Assembly (NCBI GenBank): GCA_910578665.1
Contig: CAJTQU010000009.1
Location: 3,122-67,121, forward strand
DNA length: 64,000 nt
Source of the DNA: an uncultured Muribaculaceae bacterium
GTDB taxonomy: Bacteria > Bacteroidota > Bacteroidia > Bacteroidales > Muribaculaceae
Direction of reading: 5' to 3'
Below the pieces are notes generated by a model that was not told the DNA's origin, searched no databases, and worked only from the letters and a program-made list of their open reading frames with translations. Positions within the stretch are counted from its first letter, which is position 1. Every line of letters begins with the position of its first letter. Below, piece by piece: positions 1 through 8,670 of the stretch. The position numbers were made by a program, and so were the translations under genes.

Positions 1-2
1 AC

Positions 3-620
3 GAGGCTCCAGAAGAAGAAGAGGAAGTAAAATACGAAGAACAGCCTGAACCTGAAGAACAGGTGGTGGAAGAGCAGGTTGCATCGCAGCAGGTTACAGC
101 CATCGCCATCGTGGAGAAAGCCGACGCCGATAAAGAGGTGAAAAACATGGACCAGATCCAGGAAAACGAGGCACAGGTAGGCAACGTAAACCAAGAAGGC
201 AAAATCGACATCTCTGAAGTAAATACAGCAACCAAGGCTGTGACCGTGGTTGAGGAAAAGCCCAAAGAAGAACCCAAGGTTGAAAAGCCGCAGCCCGAAA
301 AGATTTTTGAAGCTGTGGAACAGCCGGCGGAATTCCCCGGCGGACGCTCAGCTCTCGCAAAATGGCTTAGCAACAACCTCCGCTATCCCGAGGTCGCACA
401 AGCTAACAATATCCAGGGTCGCGTGGTAGTGAAATTTACTGTAGAGAAAGACGGCTCGATCTCCAACCCCACTGTTGTACGTGGTGTGGATAAGGACCTC
501 GACCGTGAAGCGATCCGCGTAGTGAAAAAGATGCCCAGATGGAATGCAGGTAAGAATAACGGTGTAGCCGTTCGTTCATACTTCAACCTCCCGGTAAACT
601 TCAAACTGCAGCAAAACTAA
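3..620 (+). CDS. tonB: energy transducer TonB, 3' part (5' end outside window)
   Basis: The reading frame is open from base 3, so the gene starts before the window; a GTG at 63 is only an internal codon. TonB couples the proton-motive force of the inner membrane to outer-membrane receptors. The visible part begins with a Glu/Pro/Val/Gln-rich periplasm-spanning linker, coded by roughly bases 3-300, and ends in a TonB C-terminal domain. That domain shows FPGG, LRYP, the GRVVVKFTVEKDGSI strand pair, a conserved DREAIRVVKKMP helix and a final VNFKL strand. The N-terminal anchor (a single membrane helix, or a BlaR1-like module as in some Bacteroidetes) cannot be seen. It ends in a very strong terminator. 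TonB-dependent proteins in this window include the receptor at 34166-36406. Confidence 0.93.
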   Translation, partial: EAPEEEEEVKYEEQPEPEEQVVEEQVASQQVTAIAIVEKADADKEVKNMDQIQENEAQVGNVNQEGKIDISEVNTATKAVTVVEEKPKEEPKVEKPQPEKIFEAVEQPAEFPGGRSALAKWLSNNLRYPEVAQANNIQGRVVVKFTVEKDGSISNPTVVRGVDKDLDREAIRVVKKMPRWNAGKNNGVAVRSYFNLPVNFKLQQN

Positions 621-632
621 GCAATAGTTTCA

Positions 633-681
633 ATACAAATAAAAAGAGCGGCGGAAGTACCGTCGCTCTTTTTATTTGTAT
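633..681 (+). terminator. strong intrinsic terminator after tonB
   Basis: Bases 633-654 pair with 660-681 around a 5-base loop (AAGTA). The stem is 22 bp with one G-U pair. The GC-rich core (GAGCGGCGG) is flanked by A5 on the left and T5 on the right, so it could also stop transcripts from the other strand. Confidence 0.9.
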
Positions 682-934
682 ATACTGCCTATCGGCAATA
701 CAAATACATAGATCGTTCAGACACTTAGCTGTAACCCTCAAGTTGCCGATAACGTATATTGCGAAACATCCATATGGAATACCGTACAATCCAAAACAGA
801 AATCATGAACAAACATGTACAGACAGCCTCAAACTGAATACGCTGTAAACCATGATAATAGGCACTATGGCGACCACAATAGACCCACACACTCCGCGCG
901 CACACTTAAGCACGAAGTAATTGTTGCAGTATAT
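682..934. other. intergenic spacer, no gene recognised
   Basis: About 250 bases between the tonB terminator and the glyA promoter. Frames are short and show no recognisable protein. The only structure I see is a 9-bp inverted repeat, TATCGGCAA at 690-698 against TTGCCGATA at 743-751, with a 44-base spacer. I cannot tell whether it folds as an RNA or binds a protein. Confidence 0.5.
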
Positions 935-967
935 TTTGCATAGGTCGAAATTTTAAAGTAATTTTGC
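935..967 (+). promoter_or_regulatory. Bacteroidetes-type promoter for glyA
   Basis: TTTG at 935-938 lies 20 bases before TAATTTTGC at 959-967. This matches the Bacteroides primary-sigma consensus (TTTG, 19-21 bases, TAnnTTTG) at both boxes. Transcription should start near 970, leaving a leader of about 90 bases before glyA. Confidence 0.75.
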
Positions 968-1010
968 ATTGCAAGAAACCGGATATATCCCACATGTCCG
1001 GTTTGCAATG
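968..1010 (+). promoter_or_regulatory. hairpin at the 5' end of the glyA leader
   Basis: CATTGCAA-GA-AACCGGA (968-984) faces TCCGGTTTGCAATG (997-1010). The pairing is 14 bp with a two-base bulge and a loop of about 12 bases. It starts at or next to the predicted start of transcription. No T-run follows, so it is not an intrinsic terminator. It may stabilise the mRNA or act as an operator; its function is unknown. Confidence 0.55.
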
Positions 1011-1060
1011 ATAATAAGCTATAAGCATCTAATTAATAACCATATAAACACTTTTTTGCA

Positions 1061-2341
1061 ATGCAAAGAGACAATCAAGTATTTGATATCATCGATCGCG
1101 AGCACCTGCGCCAGCGTCGCGGCGTCGAGCTTATCGCAAGTGAAAACTTCGTTAGCGATGAAGTAATGCGTGCCATGGGATCGTGCATGACTAATAAATA
1201 TGCCGAAGGCTATCCTGCAAAACGCTACTATGGCGGTTGCCAGGTAGTCGACGAAGCTGAAAACCTTGCTATCGAACGCGCTAAAAAGCTCTTCGGCGCT
1301 GAATGGGCGAACGTACAGCCCCACAGCGGCGCTCAGGCAAATATGGCTGTATTTATGGCCTGCCTGCAGCCCGGAGACAAATTTATGGGCATGGACCTGA
1401 GCCACGGCGGACACCTGAGCCACGGTAGCCCGGTTAACTTCTCCGGTCTTATGTTCCAGCCCGTCAGCTATACTGTCGAGGCAGAAACCGGCCGTGTCAA
1501 CTACGAAGAACTCGAGCAGAAAGCACGTGAGGAAAAACCAAAACTGATCATAGCCGGCGCGAGCGCATATTCACGTGAATGGGATTACGCCCGTATCCGC
1601 AAAATTGCCGATGAAATAGGAGCCATTTTCATGGTCGACATGGCGCATCCCGCCGGTCTCATTGCAGCCGGACTGCTTGAGAATCCTGTAAAGCACGCAC
1701 ACATCGTTACCACTACCACCCACAAAACACTTCGCGGTCCCCGTGGCGGTATGATCCTCATGGGCAAGGATTTCGACAATCCATGGGGCAAGAAAACTCC
1801 GAAGGGAGAAATCAAGAAAATGAGCGCCCTGCTTGATTCAGCTGTATTCCCCGGAGTACAGGGCGGACCTCTGGAGCATGTAATCGCTGCCAAAGCTGTC
1901 GCTTTCGGCGAAGCTCTCCAGCCGGAATGGCGTGAATACTGCATCCAGGTAAAGAAAAACGCCAACGCCCTGGCTACAGCACTTATAGAAAAGGGATACA
2001 AGATCATCTCTGACGGCACAGACAACCACTGCATGTTGGTAGACCTGCGTCCCAAATTCCCCGATATGAGCGGTAAGAAAGCCGAACGCGTACTGGTAGA
2101 GGCAGACATCACTGCCAACAAGAATATGGTACCCTACGACACTCGCAGCCCGTTCCTTACTTCTGGTCTCCGCTTCGGTACAGCAGCCATCACAACACGT
2201 GGAGCTAAAGAAGATCTCATGGTCAAAATAGTAGAACTCATTGACAAAGTTCTGTGCAATGCAGATGACGAAAAGGTTATTGCGGAAGTACGTAACGAAG
2301 TCAACGAAATGATGAACGAATATCCCATGTTCGCATGGTAA
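1061..2341 (+). CDS. glyA: serine hydroxymethyltransferase
   Basis: Cytosolic PLP enzyme that interconverts serine and glycine while loading or unloading one-carbon units on tetrahydrofolate. The 426 residues are the normal family length. The N-terminal GVELIASENF signature lies at 22-31, and the PLP-binding motif TTTTHKTLRGPRGG at 217-230 contains the Schiff-base Lys222. The start is the ATG at 1061, which matches the usual SHMT N-terminus; no Shine-Dalgarno sequence precedes it, as is usual in this phylum. It has its own promoter and terminator. bioD follows 72 bases later. Reduced-folate and serine metabolism links it loosely to sdaA at 36.5 kb, which consumes serine. Confidence 0.98.
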   Translation: MQRDNQVFDIIDREHLRQRRGVELIASENFVSDEVMRAMGSCMTNKYAEGYPAKRYYGGCQVVDEAENLAIERAKKLFGAEWANVQPHSGAQANMAVFMACLQPGDKFMGMDLSHGGHLSHGSPVNFSGLMFQPVSYTVEAETGRVNYEELEQKAREEKPKLIIAGASAYSREWDYARIRKIADEIGAIFMVDMAHPAGLIAAGLLENPVKHAHIVTTTTHKTLRGPRGGMILMGKDFDNPWGKKTPKGEIKKMSALLDSAVFPGVQGGPLEHVIAAKAVAFGEALQPEWREYCIQVKKNANALATALIEKGYKIISDGTDNHCMLVDLRPKFPDMSGKKAERVLVEADITANKNMVPYDTRSPFLTSGLRFGTAAITTRGAKEDLMVKIVELIDKVLCNADDEKVIAEVRNEVNEMMNEYPMFAW

Positions 2342-2356
2342 TCTAATAAGGACAAA

Positions 2357-2386
2357 GCGAGGGTGGGCCTTTCGGTTCACCCTCGC
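2357..2386 (+). terminator. intrinsic terminator after glyA
   Basis: GCGAGGGTG at 2357-2365 pairs with CACCCTCGC at 2378-2386. Four inner pairs, two of them G-U, extend the stem to 13 bp around a TTTC loop. It is followed by TAATTTTA, only a modest T-tract, so some read-through into bioD is possible. I see no clear promoter for bioD. Confidence 0.7.
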
Positions 2387-2413
2387 TAATTTTATAACCT
2401 GGCTTACCGACAA

Positions 2414-3073
2414 ATGGAAAACAATTTAGCACAACTCCCAGATACCCTATTCATAACAGGAATTGGTACCGATGTGGGTAAAAGCTACGCCACAGGCTGG
2501 CTGGCTCGAGAACTAGCAAAGTCCGGCAAAAGCGTTATAACGCAAAAATTTGTACAGACCGGCAACAAAGAGATGAGCGAGGATATAGAGATACACCGCC
2601 GCATTATGGGTATCGGCCTGCAACTCCGGGATATAGACCATACCACGGCGCCGCTGATACTTTCTTATCCCTGCTCCCCCGACCTAGCGCAGCGCATAGA
2701 CGGCATAAACATCGACTGGAGCGTGGCAGAAAGAGCCACCGCCACACTACACGAAGAATTCGACCACGTATTAATCGAAGGAGCAGGAGGCGCCCTAGTG
2801 CCACTGACAGGGCAATATCTCACAGCGGACTACATAAGAGACCGCGGACTACATGCTGCAGTTGTCACCGGAGGTACCCTAGGCAGCATCAACCACACCC
2901 TGCTAACGATAGAGGCTCTTCTTAACCGTGGGATAAAACTCTCGGCCATAATATACAATCCCTATTTTGACACAGATACGACCATATGCGCAGACACACG
3001 CATGTATATCAAAAATTATATCACGGAAAAAATTCCCGAATGCATATATATAGAAATGCCGGATAAACTATAA
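2414..3073 (+). CDS. bioD: ATP-dependent dethiobiotin synthetase
   Basis: Closes the ureido ring of dethiobiotin from 7,8-diaminononanoate, CO2 and ATP, the step before biotin synthase. The protein has 219 residues, normal for BioD. The P-loop GIGTDVGKS is at 16-24, and the second conserved segment EGAGGALVPL is near 120. It lies alone on the plus strand, while bioA, bioF and bioGC are in the minus-strand operon 1 kb downstream. No bioB is present in this window. Expression probably depends on read-through from glyA or on a promoter I cannot recognise in the 72-base gap. Confidence 0.96.
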   Translation: MENNLAQLPDTLFITGIGTDVGKSYATGWLARELAKSGKSVITQKFVQTGNKEMSEDIEIHRRIMGIGLQLRDIDHTTAPLILSYPCSPDLAQRIDGINIDWSVAERATATLHEEFDHVLIEGAGGALVPLTGQYLTADYIRDRGLHAAVVTGGTLGSINHTLLTIEALLNRGIKLSAIIYNPYFDTDTTICADTRMYIKNYITEKIPECIYIEMPDKL

Positions 3074-3139
3074 CTTCCGCAACGGCATACGGTCAATAAA
3101 TTATCCAGGGCAAAATGCCGCAGTGTGCGTTTTTTTTCG

Positions 3140-3148
3140 TAAATTTGC
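3140..3148 (+). promoter_or_regulatory. -7 box (TAAATTTGC) for the exonuclease gene
   Basis: A perfect TAnnTTTGC element lies 35 bases before the ATG at 3184. No clear TTTG is seen at the -33 position. A run of eight T's (3130-3137) sits just upstream. Confidence 0.6.
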
Positions 3149-3183
3149 ATTCATAACCGACAGAATATTATTAGGATAACAAG

Positions 3184-3816
3184 ATGCAACGATCTAATTT
3201 TCACATTACAATATCCAAAGAAGAATTGTCTAAACTACCATTGGCTGACTATCATGCAGGAGCACAAGTGATAGACTCAGAGAGTGATATGGAAGACGCT
3301 ATAGCACATCTGTCGGCATCACGCATAATAGGATTCGACACCGAGACCCGACCGTCATTCCGGAAAGGCCAGTCTTATTCCGTATCATTACTACAGCTTG
3401 CATCGCCCGAACGGTGCTTCCTGTTCCGGCTGAACATCCTGGGACTGCACCCGAAACTGGTACAGCTGATCGAAGATCCCTCACTGCTCAAAGTCGGAGT
3501 TTCGCTAAGAGATGATTTCACCAGCCTCTCACGCATAGGCGAGCTCAATCCGCAAGGCTTTATAGACCTGCAGAAATATGTAAAGAAATTCTCAATCGAA
3601 GACAACAGTCTGGCACGTATATACGCTATCCTGTTCGGACACCGCATATCAAAAAACCAACGTCTCACCAACTGGGAAGCAGAAACACTAACACCGGCAC
3701 AGATAAACTATGCGGCTTTTGATGCCGTAGCCTGCATACATATATACGACCATATTTCAGCCGGCAATTTTCACCCCGAAGAATCCTTATACCTACATCC
3801 GGTAGAAAACGTATGA
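3184..3816 (+). CDS. 3'-5' exonuclease, DEDDy (RNase D-like) fold
   Basis: A 210-residue single-domain 3'-5' exonuclease of the DEDDy superfamily. Exo I is FDTETRP with Asp52 and Glu54. Exo II is VGVSLRDDF with an Asp near 110. Exo III is YAAFD with Tyr176 and Asp180. These are the four acidic metal ligands and the tyrosine of the family. It lacks the HRDC domains of true RNase D, so the substrate (RNA or DNA ends) is not defined; short stand-alone versions are common in Bacteroidetes. Its stop overlaps the start of the next small membrane-protein gene by 4 bases (ATGA), so the two are translationally coupled. Confidence 0.9.
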   Translation: MQRSNFHITISKEELSKLPLADYHAGAQVIDSESDMEDAIAHLSASRIIGFDTETRPSFRKGQSYSVSLLQLASPERCFLFRLNILGLHPKLVQLIEDPSLLKVGVSLRDDFTSLSRIGELNPQGFIDLQKYVKKFSIEDNSLARIYAILFGHRISKNQRLTNWEAETLTPAQINYAAFDAVACIHIYDHISAGNFHPEESLYLHPVENV

Positions 3817-4067
3817 AACAGCCCCAAAAACAAAGCAGTAAAAAGCCCTATATAATCACTGGCGCACTCTTCATCTACATGTGCATCATGGCATATGTAA
3901 ACCGCGAAACTCTTACAGTACACCATCTATATGCCCGTTATTTTGGCACTCTAGCCGCAGAAATAGTCTTACTATGTCTGCTGTTTTTCTTCTTGCGCCG
4001 CCGCGAGCAACTACGTCGCGAACGTCAGGAAGATTTGAAAAAAGCTGAATCTGAAAAAAAGAACTAA
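3813..4067 (+). CDS. small two-helix membrane protein, unknown function
   Basis: 84 residues that I do not recognise. A basic N-terminus (KQPQKQSSKK) precedes a first hydrophobic segment (about 13-28). A second one (about 46-61, AAEIVLLCLLFFFL) is followed by a very basic/acidic, helical cytoplasmic tail (RRREQLRRERQEDLKK). The ATGA overlap with the exonuclease supports it as a real, coupled gene. Its stop lies one base from the stop of the convergent bioGC gene. It could tether the exonuclease to the membrane, but nothing in the sequence shows that. Confidence 0.75.
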   Translation: MKQPQKQSSKKPYIITGALFIYMCIMAYVNRETLTVHHLYARYFGTLAAEIVLLCLLFFFLRRREQLRRERQEDLKKAESEKKN

Positions 4068-4068
4068 T

Positions 4069-5463
4069 CTATCCCTTCTTCGTTGCGGATATATAAATCG
4101 GCCTGAATGAAAGAGAGTAGCGACCTCTGGAATTAACCGGGTAAGCCTCGGCAAAGCGCCTCAACTCCCCTATCGCCGATTTGTGTCCGCTACTTGTAAC
4201 TCCCGTAAGTTGCAAATGTCTCAGAGCCTCGAGCGGTGATGTGAAATCAAGTTCCACAACATCCTCTACCACTCTCACATCCTGAAAATATCGATCAAGA
4301 ATCTCACGAATCACATCAACCGGCAAATAACGAAGATGATCAGGACGCAAAGCATGCAGTTCCGACAAATTACCTGGGGCAAACGTAGACATCGCTATCC
4401 TGCCGCCATGACGCAAGACGGAAGCACAACATGAGAAGAAATAATCCAGATTACTAAACCACTGTATGGCAGATGCCGACACAACCGCATCAACCGTGCC
4501 AAGTTCTGTAGCTGCCAGACGGGCCATAACAACCTCGGCATCCTCACAAAAATACCTCTCACTAGATGCCACTCCGTAATCTGCCATATCGCACAAATCA
4601 ATAAATGTTGCAAAAGCCACCCTGTGCGAAGCGCCCCAACATCGCGTGAGCAGTCCTGTTCCGGGGCCAATTTCTACCAGATTATCCAAAACATCCGGAA
4701 TCCCGGCCATAAATTCATCTGCCAGACGCTCTGCTATCACGCGTTGTGCATGAGCATGGGCATTATAAGTACCCATACTCCGTGAAAACCGGTGTCCCAC
4801 ACGCTCGACATTGACAATAGTACGGCGCACCACATCCTGTATATCTATATAGTGTGGTGCGTCAAGCATCTGCACAGGAGCCTTGCCAAGCCAGGCCCGT
4901 TCCTGGTTACCAACCGGAAAAATACGGTCATTACGACCTATGAAAACAGATGTCCAATCAATAGAGGCAGCAGACGGACGGCTACATTCCCCGGCCACAT
5001 AATAAAGCTCGTCCCTCAGCCGGCCTATATCACTAGACGCCCCATATTCTGACGCATGCTCTTTATAATCCGCCACGCTGTCAAACATTCGCATCCTGAA
5101 TTTTGACAAACCGCGCTCAGTCAATCCACGCGCGGTTCCATCAAACATATGTGTCGGTATGCCGCAATCATCACTATAAGGAAGTGTCGTACCATTAATA
5201 GCGAATGCAGAAGTAATATCTATGGCTCCTGCCAGAAGCCGGTCAGCCACAAATACTCCAAGCGACCACGCGTACAGATAAACCGTTCGATACTGTTTCA
5301 AACAAGATAAATCCGGCACTACCGCATCAATACCCCATAATACTGCCACATCCCAGCCCGGCATGTTCACATGCCGGTATGAGGCCGCGTCACTAGCCCA
5401 TCCGGCCACTATCAATATAAGACGTGTTGTTCCTGCCGACTTCCTTAACAGCTCAAACTTCAT
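4069..5463 (-). CDS. bioGC: BioG-BioC fusion: pimeloyl-ACP methyl ester esterase / malonyl-ACP O-methyltransferase
   Basis: A 464-residue fusion of the two enzymes that disguise and then release the pimelate precursor of biotin on the fatty-acid synthesis machinery. Residues 1 to about 215 are a BioG (DUF452) alpha/beta hydrolase. The nucleophile elbow AWSLG carries Ser67, a GRNDRIFP loop carries a likely acid Asp179, and APHYIDIQ carries the likely His204. Residues about 225-464 are BioC: the entry motif SMGTYNAHAHAQ, the SAM-binding loop VEIGPGTGLL at 263-272 and the BioC-type SASAIQWF at 329-336. A single protein would thus methylate malonyl-ACP at the start and hydrolyse pimeloyl-ACP methyl ester at the end. 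The gene overlaps bioF by 4 bases and is last in the operon. Confidence 0.93.
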   Translation of the reverse strand: MKFELLRKSAGTTRLILIVAGWASDAASYRHVNMPGWDVAVLWGIDAVVPDLSCLKQYRTVYLYAWSLGVFVADRLLAGAIDITSAFAINGTTLPYSDDCGIPTHMFDGTARGLTERGLSKFRMRMFDSVADYKEHASEYGASSDIGRLRDELYYVAGECSRPSAASIDWTSVFIGRNDRIFPVGNQERAWLGKAPVQMLDAPHYIDIQDVVRRTIVNVERVGHRFSRSMGTYNAHAHAQRVIAERLADEFMAGIPDVLDNLVEIGPGTGLLTRCWGASHRVAFATFIDLCDMADYGVASSERYFCEDAEVVMARLAATELGTVDAVVSASAIQWFSNLDYFFSCCASVLRHGGRIAMSTFAPGNLSELHALRPDHLRYLPVDVIREILDRYFQDVRVVEDVVELDFTSPLEALRHLQLTGVTSSGHKSAIGELRRFAEAYPVNSRGRYSLSFRPIYISATKKG

Positions 5464-6587
5464 ATCACTGCATCTATTTCATTTAACACATGGTCTACAT
5501 CCGATTCTGTCAGCAACGCATTCAGACTGAAACGCAACCGCTCCGTGCCCGGCGGCACAGTCGGACGCCGTATAGGAAGAGCCAGAATACCGCGTTTTCG
5601 CAAAACATCTGAAAGATGTAAGGCACGTTCGTTACTACCTGCCATAAGAGGTACAATCTGAGACTCAGACAAAACAGGCTGCCCCGTAATTGCTGATATT
5701 CCAGACTCAAAATGCTTAGATATAAAGGCCAGATAATCGCGTTGGTCACCCATATTAATCATCTTCTGCAATACGAAGTGAGTATATTCTATATTTATCG
5801 GAGGAAGAACCGTAGAGAAAATAAAACTCCTTGCCGAATTCAGCAAATACTCTTTCAGCACGGCACTCGATGCCACAAAGGCGCCTACTGACGCACAAGC
5901 TTTGCCGAATGTCCCTACAATGACATCAACAGAACCGATTAGACCATGCTCCTCGCACAAGCCCAATCCCATGCGCCCTCTCACCCCGAATGCATGAGCC
6001 TCGTCAACATACAGCATCATAGCCGGAAAATCCTTTTTCAAAGCAGTAATGTCTGCTAACGGAGCTATATCGCCATTCATGCTGTATACAGATTCCACTA
6101 TGACTAATATACGTTCATAGTCCGCGGAATATTTCTCTAACACCTTACGCAGCGAGGCTACATCATTATGCCTGAATCTTACAAATGGAGCCCTACTGAG
6201 AGTGATTCCGTCTATCACACTGGCATGTACCAACTTGTCACACACTATAAGTGTACCGGGCACAGCCAGCGCCGAAACCGCGCCTACATTGGCATGATAG
6301 CCGGAATTAAATAGTAATGCCTCTTTACCGTACAGAACAGACAACGTATTTTCCAAAGCCGCATATGGTTTCTGTGCCGATAGCAATAAACGAGATGCTC
6401 CGGAAGAAAAACAGGATGTACGTCCGGCTTCTTTTAAAAACAACTCTGCCATACGACCCTTTGCACCGATACCCAGATAATCATTACCTGACAAATCAAT
6501 CATACCTGCCGGAATATCTCCGTCTGGCATATGGCGCAAACGCCCTATACGGCTATATTCGGCTAAAATGTCTGAATATCGGTTCAT
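5460..6587 (-). CDS. bioF: 8-amino-7-oxononanoate synthase
   Basis: PLP enzyme that condenses pimeloyl-ACP with alanine, the first ring-building step of biotin synthesis. The protein has 375 residues. It shows YVDEAHAFGVRG (DEAH at 195-198) and the Schiff-base lysine in VGTFGKA (Lys229), both typical of the alpha-oxoamine synthase family. KBL and serine palmitoyltransferase are relatives, but its place between bioA and bioGC settles the assignment. It overlaps bioA by 4 bases upstream (6584-6587) and bioGC by 4 bases downstream (5460-5463), so translation is coupled along the chain. Confidence 0.96.
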   Translation of the reverse strand: MNRYSDILAEYSRIGRLRHMPDGDIPAGMIDLSGNDYLGIGAKGRMAELFLKEAGRTSCFSSGASRLLLSAQKPYAALENTLSVLYGKEALLFNSGYHANVGAVSALAVPGTLIVCDKLVHASVIDGITLSRAPFVRFRHNDVASLRKVLEKYSADYERILVIVESVYSMNGDIAPLADITALKKDFPAMMLYVDEAHAFGVRGRMGLGLCEEHGLIGSVDVIVGTFGKACASVGAFVASSAVLKEYLLNSARSFIFSTVLPPINIEYTHFVLQKMINMGDQRDYLAFISKHFESGISAITGQPVLSESQIVPLMAGSNERALHLSDVLRKRGILALPIRRPTVPPGTERLRFSLNALLTESDVDHVLNEIDAVI

Positions 6588-7906
6588 CTGGCTATCTGTT
6601 CGGCTACAAGTTTTATAAGCGCATTGGCCAATTTCTCAACCTGAGCATCGCTTACAGCCAGATACGGAGGCATTATATAGGCATTATGGCCAAACGGGCG
6701 TATCCACACACCCTCTTCCACACAACGGCGTTGAAATGCACCGAGATCAACCTCTCGCTCCATCTCAATCACCCCTATACCGCCTAGCACCCTCACATCG
6801 CGCACACCTTTCATCTCACGCGCAGGGCTAAGCAGTTCCTTCATCAAAGCCTCTATATGGAGCACCCTGCCCTGCCAGTCCTGCTGGAGCAAAAGCTGCG
6901 TACTGCGCAAAGCAACGGCACATGCCAGTGGATTAGCCATAAACGTAGGGCCGTGCATCATCACTCCGGCATCACCAGAAGAAATCATGTCAGCAACGCG
7001 TTCTGTGGCAGCTACCGCGCTGAATGTCATATATCCACCTGTGATACTCTTGCCGATAGTCATTATATCAGGCTGCACACCGGCATGTTCGCAGGCAAAC
7101 ATCTTACCCGTACGTCCGAAACCTGTCGCTATTTCATCAAATATAAGCAAAATGCCGTATCTGTCGCATATTGAGCGCAACTCGCGCAGATACTGCGGAT
7201 GATAAAACCTCATTCCTCCGGCTCCTTGTACCACAGGCTCCAGTATTACTCCGGCCAATTCATCTTTATGGTCTTCAATCAGACGGCGCATCGGTTCAAA
7301 ATCTTCTGGCTTCCACTCCTGGCCGAATCTAACTTCAGGTGACGGAGCAAAATACCTTACGGGCAATGCGCCGCCAAACACTCCGTGCATACCGGTCACC
7401 GGGTCGCACACACTCATGGCATTCCAAGTATCACCGTGGTATCCTGTGCGTATAGTGGCAAAATTAGTGCGTTTCGGATCATTCTGCGCCTGGACAGCCA
7501 TTTTCATTGCGACCTCCACCGCCACACTACCGCTGTCCGCATAAAAAATATGCTGCATGCGGTCCGGCAGGATCGACAGCAATAATTTTCCAAGCTCGAT
7601 AGCAGGTTCATGCGTTAGTCCGCCAAACATGACATGGCTCATACGCCCTGCCTGCTCTATAAGGGCCTTGTTCAGTTCCGGATGGTTATAGCCGTGTATC
7701 ACACACCACCACGACGACATGCCGTCTACCAATTGCGTACCGTCTGCCAGCGTCAGCACACAGCCATGCGCCTCGCGCACCTTATATGTAGGCAGAGGGT
7801 CATGTGTCGACGTATAGGGATGCCACAGATGCGCCCTGTCGAAATCACTATGGTTATCTGTCTTATTTTCTACAGGGAAACTCTTTTTATTCAATGAAAA
7901 TACCAT
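6584..7906 (-). CDS. bioA: adenosylmethionine-8-amino-7-oxononanoate transaminase
   Basis: Class III aminotransferase that uses S-adenosylmethionine as amino donor to make 7,8-diaminononanoate. The protein has 440 residues. HLWHPYTS near 26-33 and DGMSSWWCVIHGYNHP at 61-76 are BioA-specific segments. FDEIATGFGRTG carries the PLP-pyridine Asp257, and TIGKSITGGY carries the Schiff-base Lys286. It starts 3 bases after the stop of the LpxH-like gene, so it has no room for its own promoter and must be read from upstream. Its product is the substrate of BioD, encoded on the other strand at 2414. Confidence 0.97.
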   Translation of the reverse strand: MVFSLNKKSFPVENKTDNHSDFDRAHLWHPYTSTHDPLPTYKVREAHGCVLTLADGTQLVDGMSSWWCVIHGYNHPELNKALIEQAGRMSHVMFGGLTHEPAIELGKLLLSILPDRMQHIFYADSGSVAVEVAMKMAVQAQNDPKRTNFATIRTGYHGDTWNAMSVCDPVTGMHGVFGGALPVRYFAPSPEVRFGQEWKPEDFEPMRRLIEDHKDELAGVILEPVVQGAGGMRFYHPQYLRELRSICDRYGILLIFDEIATGFGRTGKMFACEHAGVQPDIMTIGKSITGGYMTFSAVAATERVADMISSGDAGVMMHGPTFMANPLACAVALRSTQLLLQQDWQGRVLHIEALMKELLSPAREMKGVRDVRVLGGIGVIEMEREVDLGAFQRRCVEEGVWIRPFGHNAYIMPPYLAVSDAQVEKLANALIKLVAEQIAR

Positions 7907-7909
7907 TTT

Positions 7910-8662
7910 TCAACCTTCAAATTTATGCAACGTCAACCGTCCGTTCTCAAACTTAGCATACGAACACATGTCGATCCATTCCCCGAGAATAACAGCATGC
8001 CGGCCGTCGGCAATAGTCTCGTCGACAAGTATATGCCTGTGTCCGAAAATATAATAGTCTATGCCTGGATTAAGTGCTGAATATTGCTCGGCAAACACCA
8101 TAAGCGGCTCTTTGCCACGTCCTTCGTACGGCGATGCCACGGGATGCCCGTGGCGGTTCTTCGAACTCCATCCGCAGGCCAGAGGAATCGTCCAGCGCGG
8201 ATTAAGCGCGGCATACATCTTCTGGCACAGCTTATTACGGAACAGTGAGCGCAAAAATTTAAACGAACGGGGTAATTTACCCACTCCGTCGCCATGTGTT
8301 ATAAAAAAAAGCTTGCCGCCTATCTCCCGGGTAAGTACACCGTCCACCACCTCTATACCCAGTTCGGCTGGCAGATAATCAAATATCCATATATCATGGT
8401 TGCCTATCAGCCATGTAACCTTGACACCGGCATCCGACAGTTCGGCCAGTTTGCCGAAAAAGCGTACGAAGCCTCGAGGCACGACATAACGGTATTCATA
8501 CCAATAGTCCAGCACATCACCCACCAGATACACCGCTTCGGCAGTATCTTTTACAGAATCCAGAAAACGCACTACGCGCATCTCCTTATCGCGCGGCGAC
8601 TTAAAATATCTGGCACCAAGATGCAGATCTGACAGAAAATATGTGGCCTTACCCTTACCCAT
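7910..8662 (-). CDS. lpxH: UDP-2,3-diacylglucosamine diphosphatase (LpxH-like)
   Basis: Calcineurin-like metallophosphoesterase of 250 residues that hydrolyses UDP-2,3-diacylglucosamine to lipid X in lipid A synthesis, at the inner face of the cytoplasmic membrane. The metal-binding series is complete: SDLHLG (Asp12, His14), VGDVLDYW (Asp49), GNHD (Asn88, His89), THGDG (His123) and GHRH at 207-210. The FFITHGDG and GHRH contexts fit the LpxH group rather than general phosphodiesterases, but I cannot exclude a related UDP-sugar pyrophosphatase. It sits between the DUF59 gene (8-base gap) and bioA (3-base gap), an unusual partner for biotin genes; both pathways draw on acyl-ACP chemistry. Confidence 0.85.
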   Translation of the reverse strand: MGKGKATYFLSDLHLGARYFKSPRDKEMRVVRFLDSVKDTAEAVYLVGDVLDYWYEYRYVVPRGFVRFFGKLAELSDAGVKVTWLIGNHDIWIFDYLPAELGIEVVDGVLTREIGGKLFFITHGDGVGKLPRSFKFLRSLFRNKLCQKMYAALNPRWTIPLACGWSSKNRHGHPVASPYEGRGKEPLMVFAEQYSALNPGIDYYIFGHRHILVDETIADGRHAVILGEWIDMCSYAKFENGRLTLHKFEG

Positions 8663-8670
8663 CAGGCTTG

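Noticed and set aside
1838..2413. 191-codon open frame antisense to glyA
   Set aside because: Shadow of glyA codon structure; no recognisable domain and no promoter.
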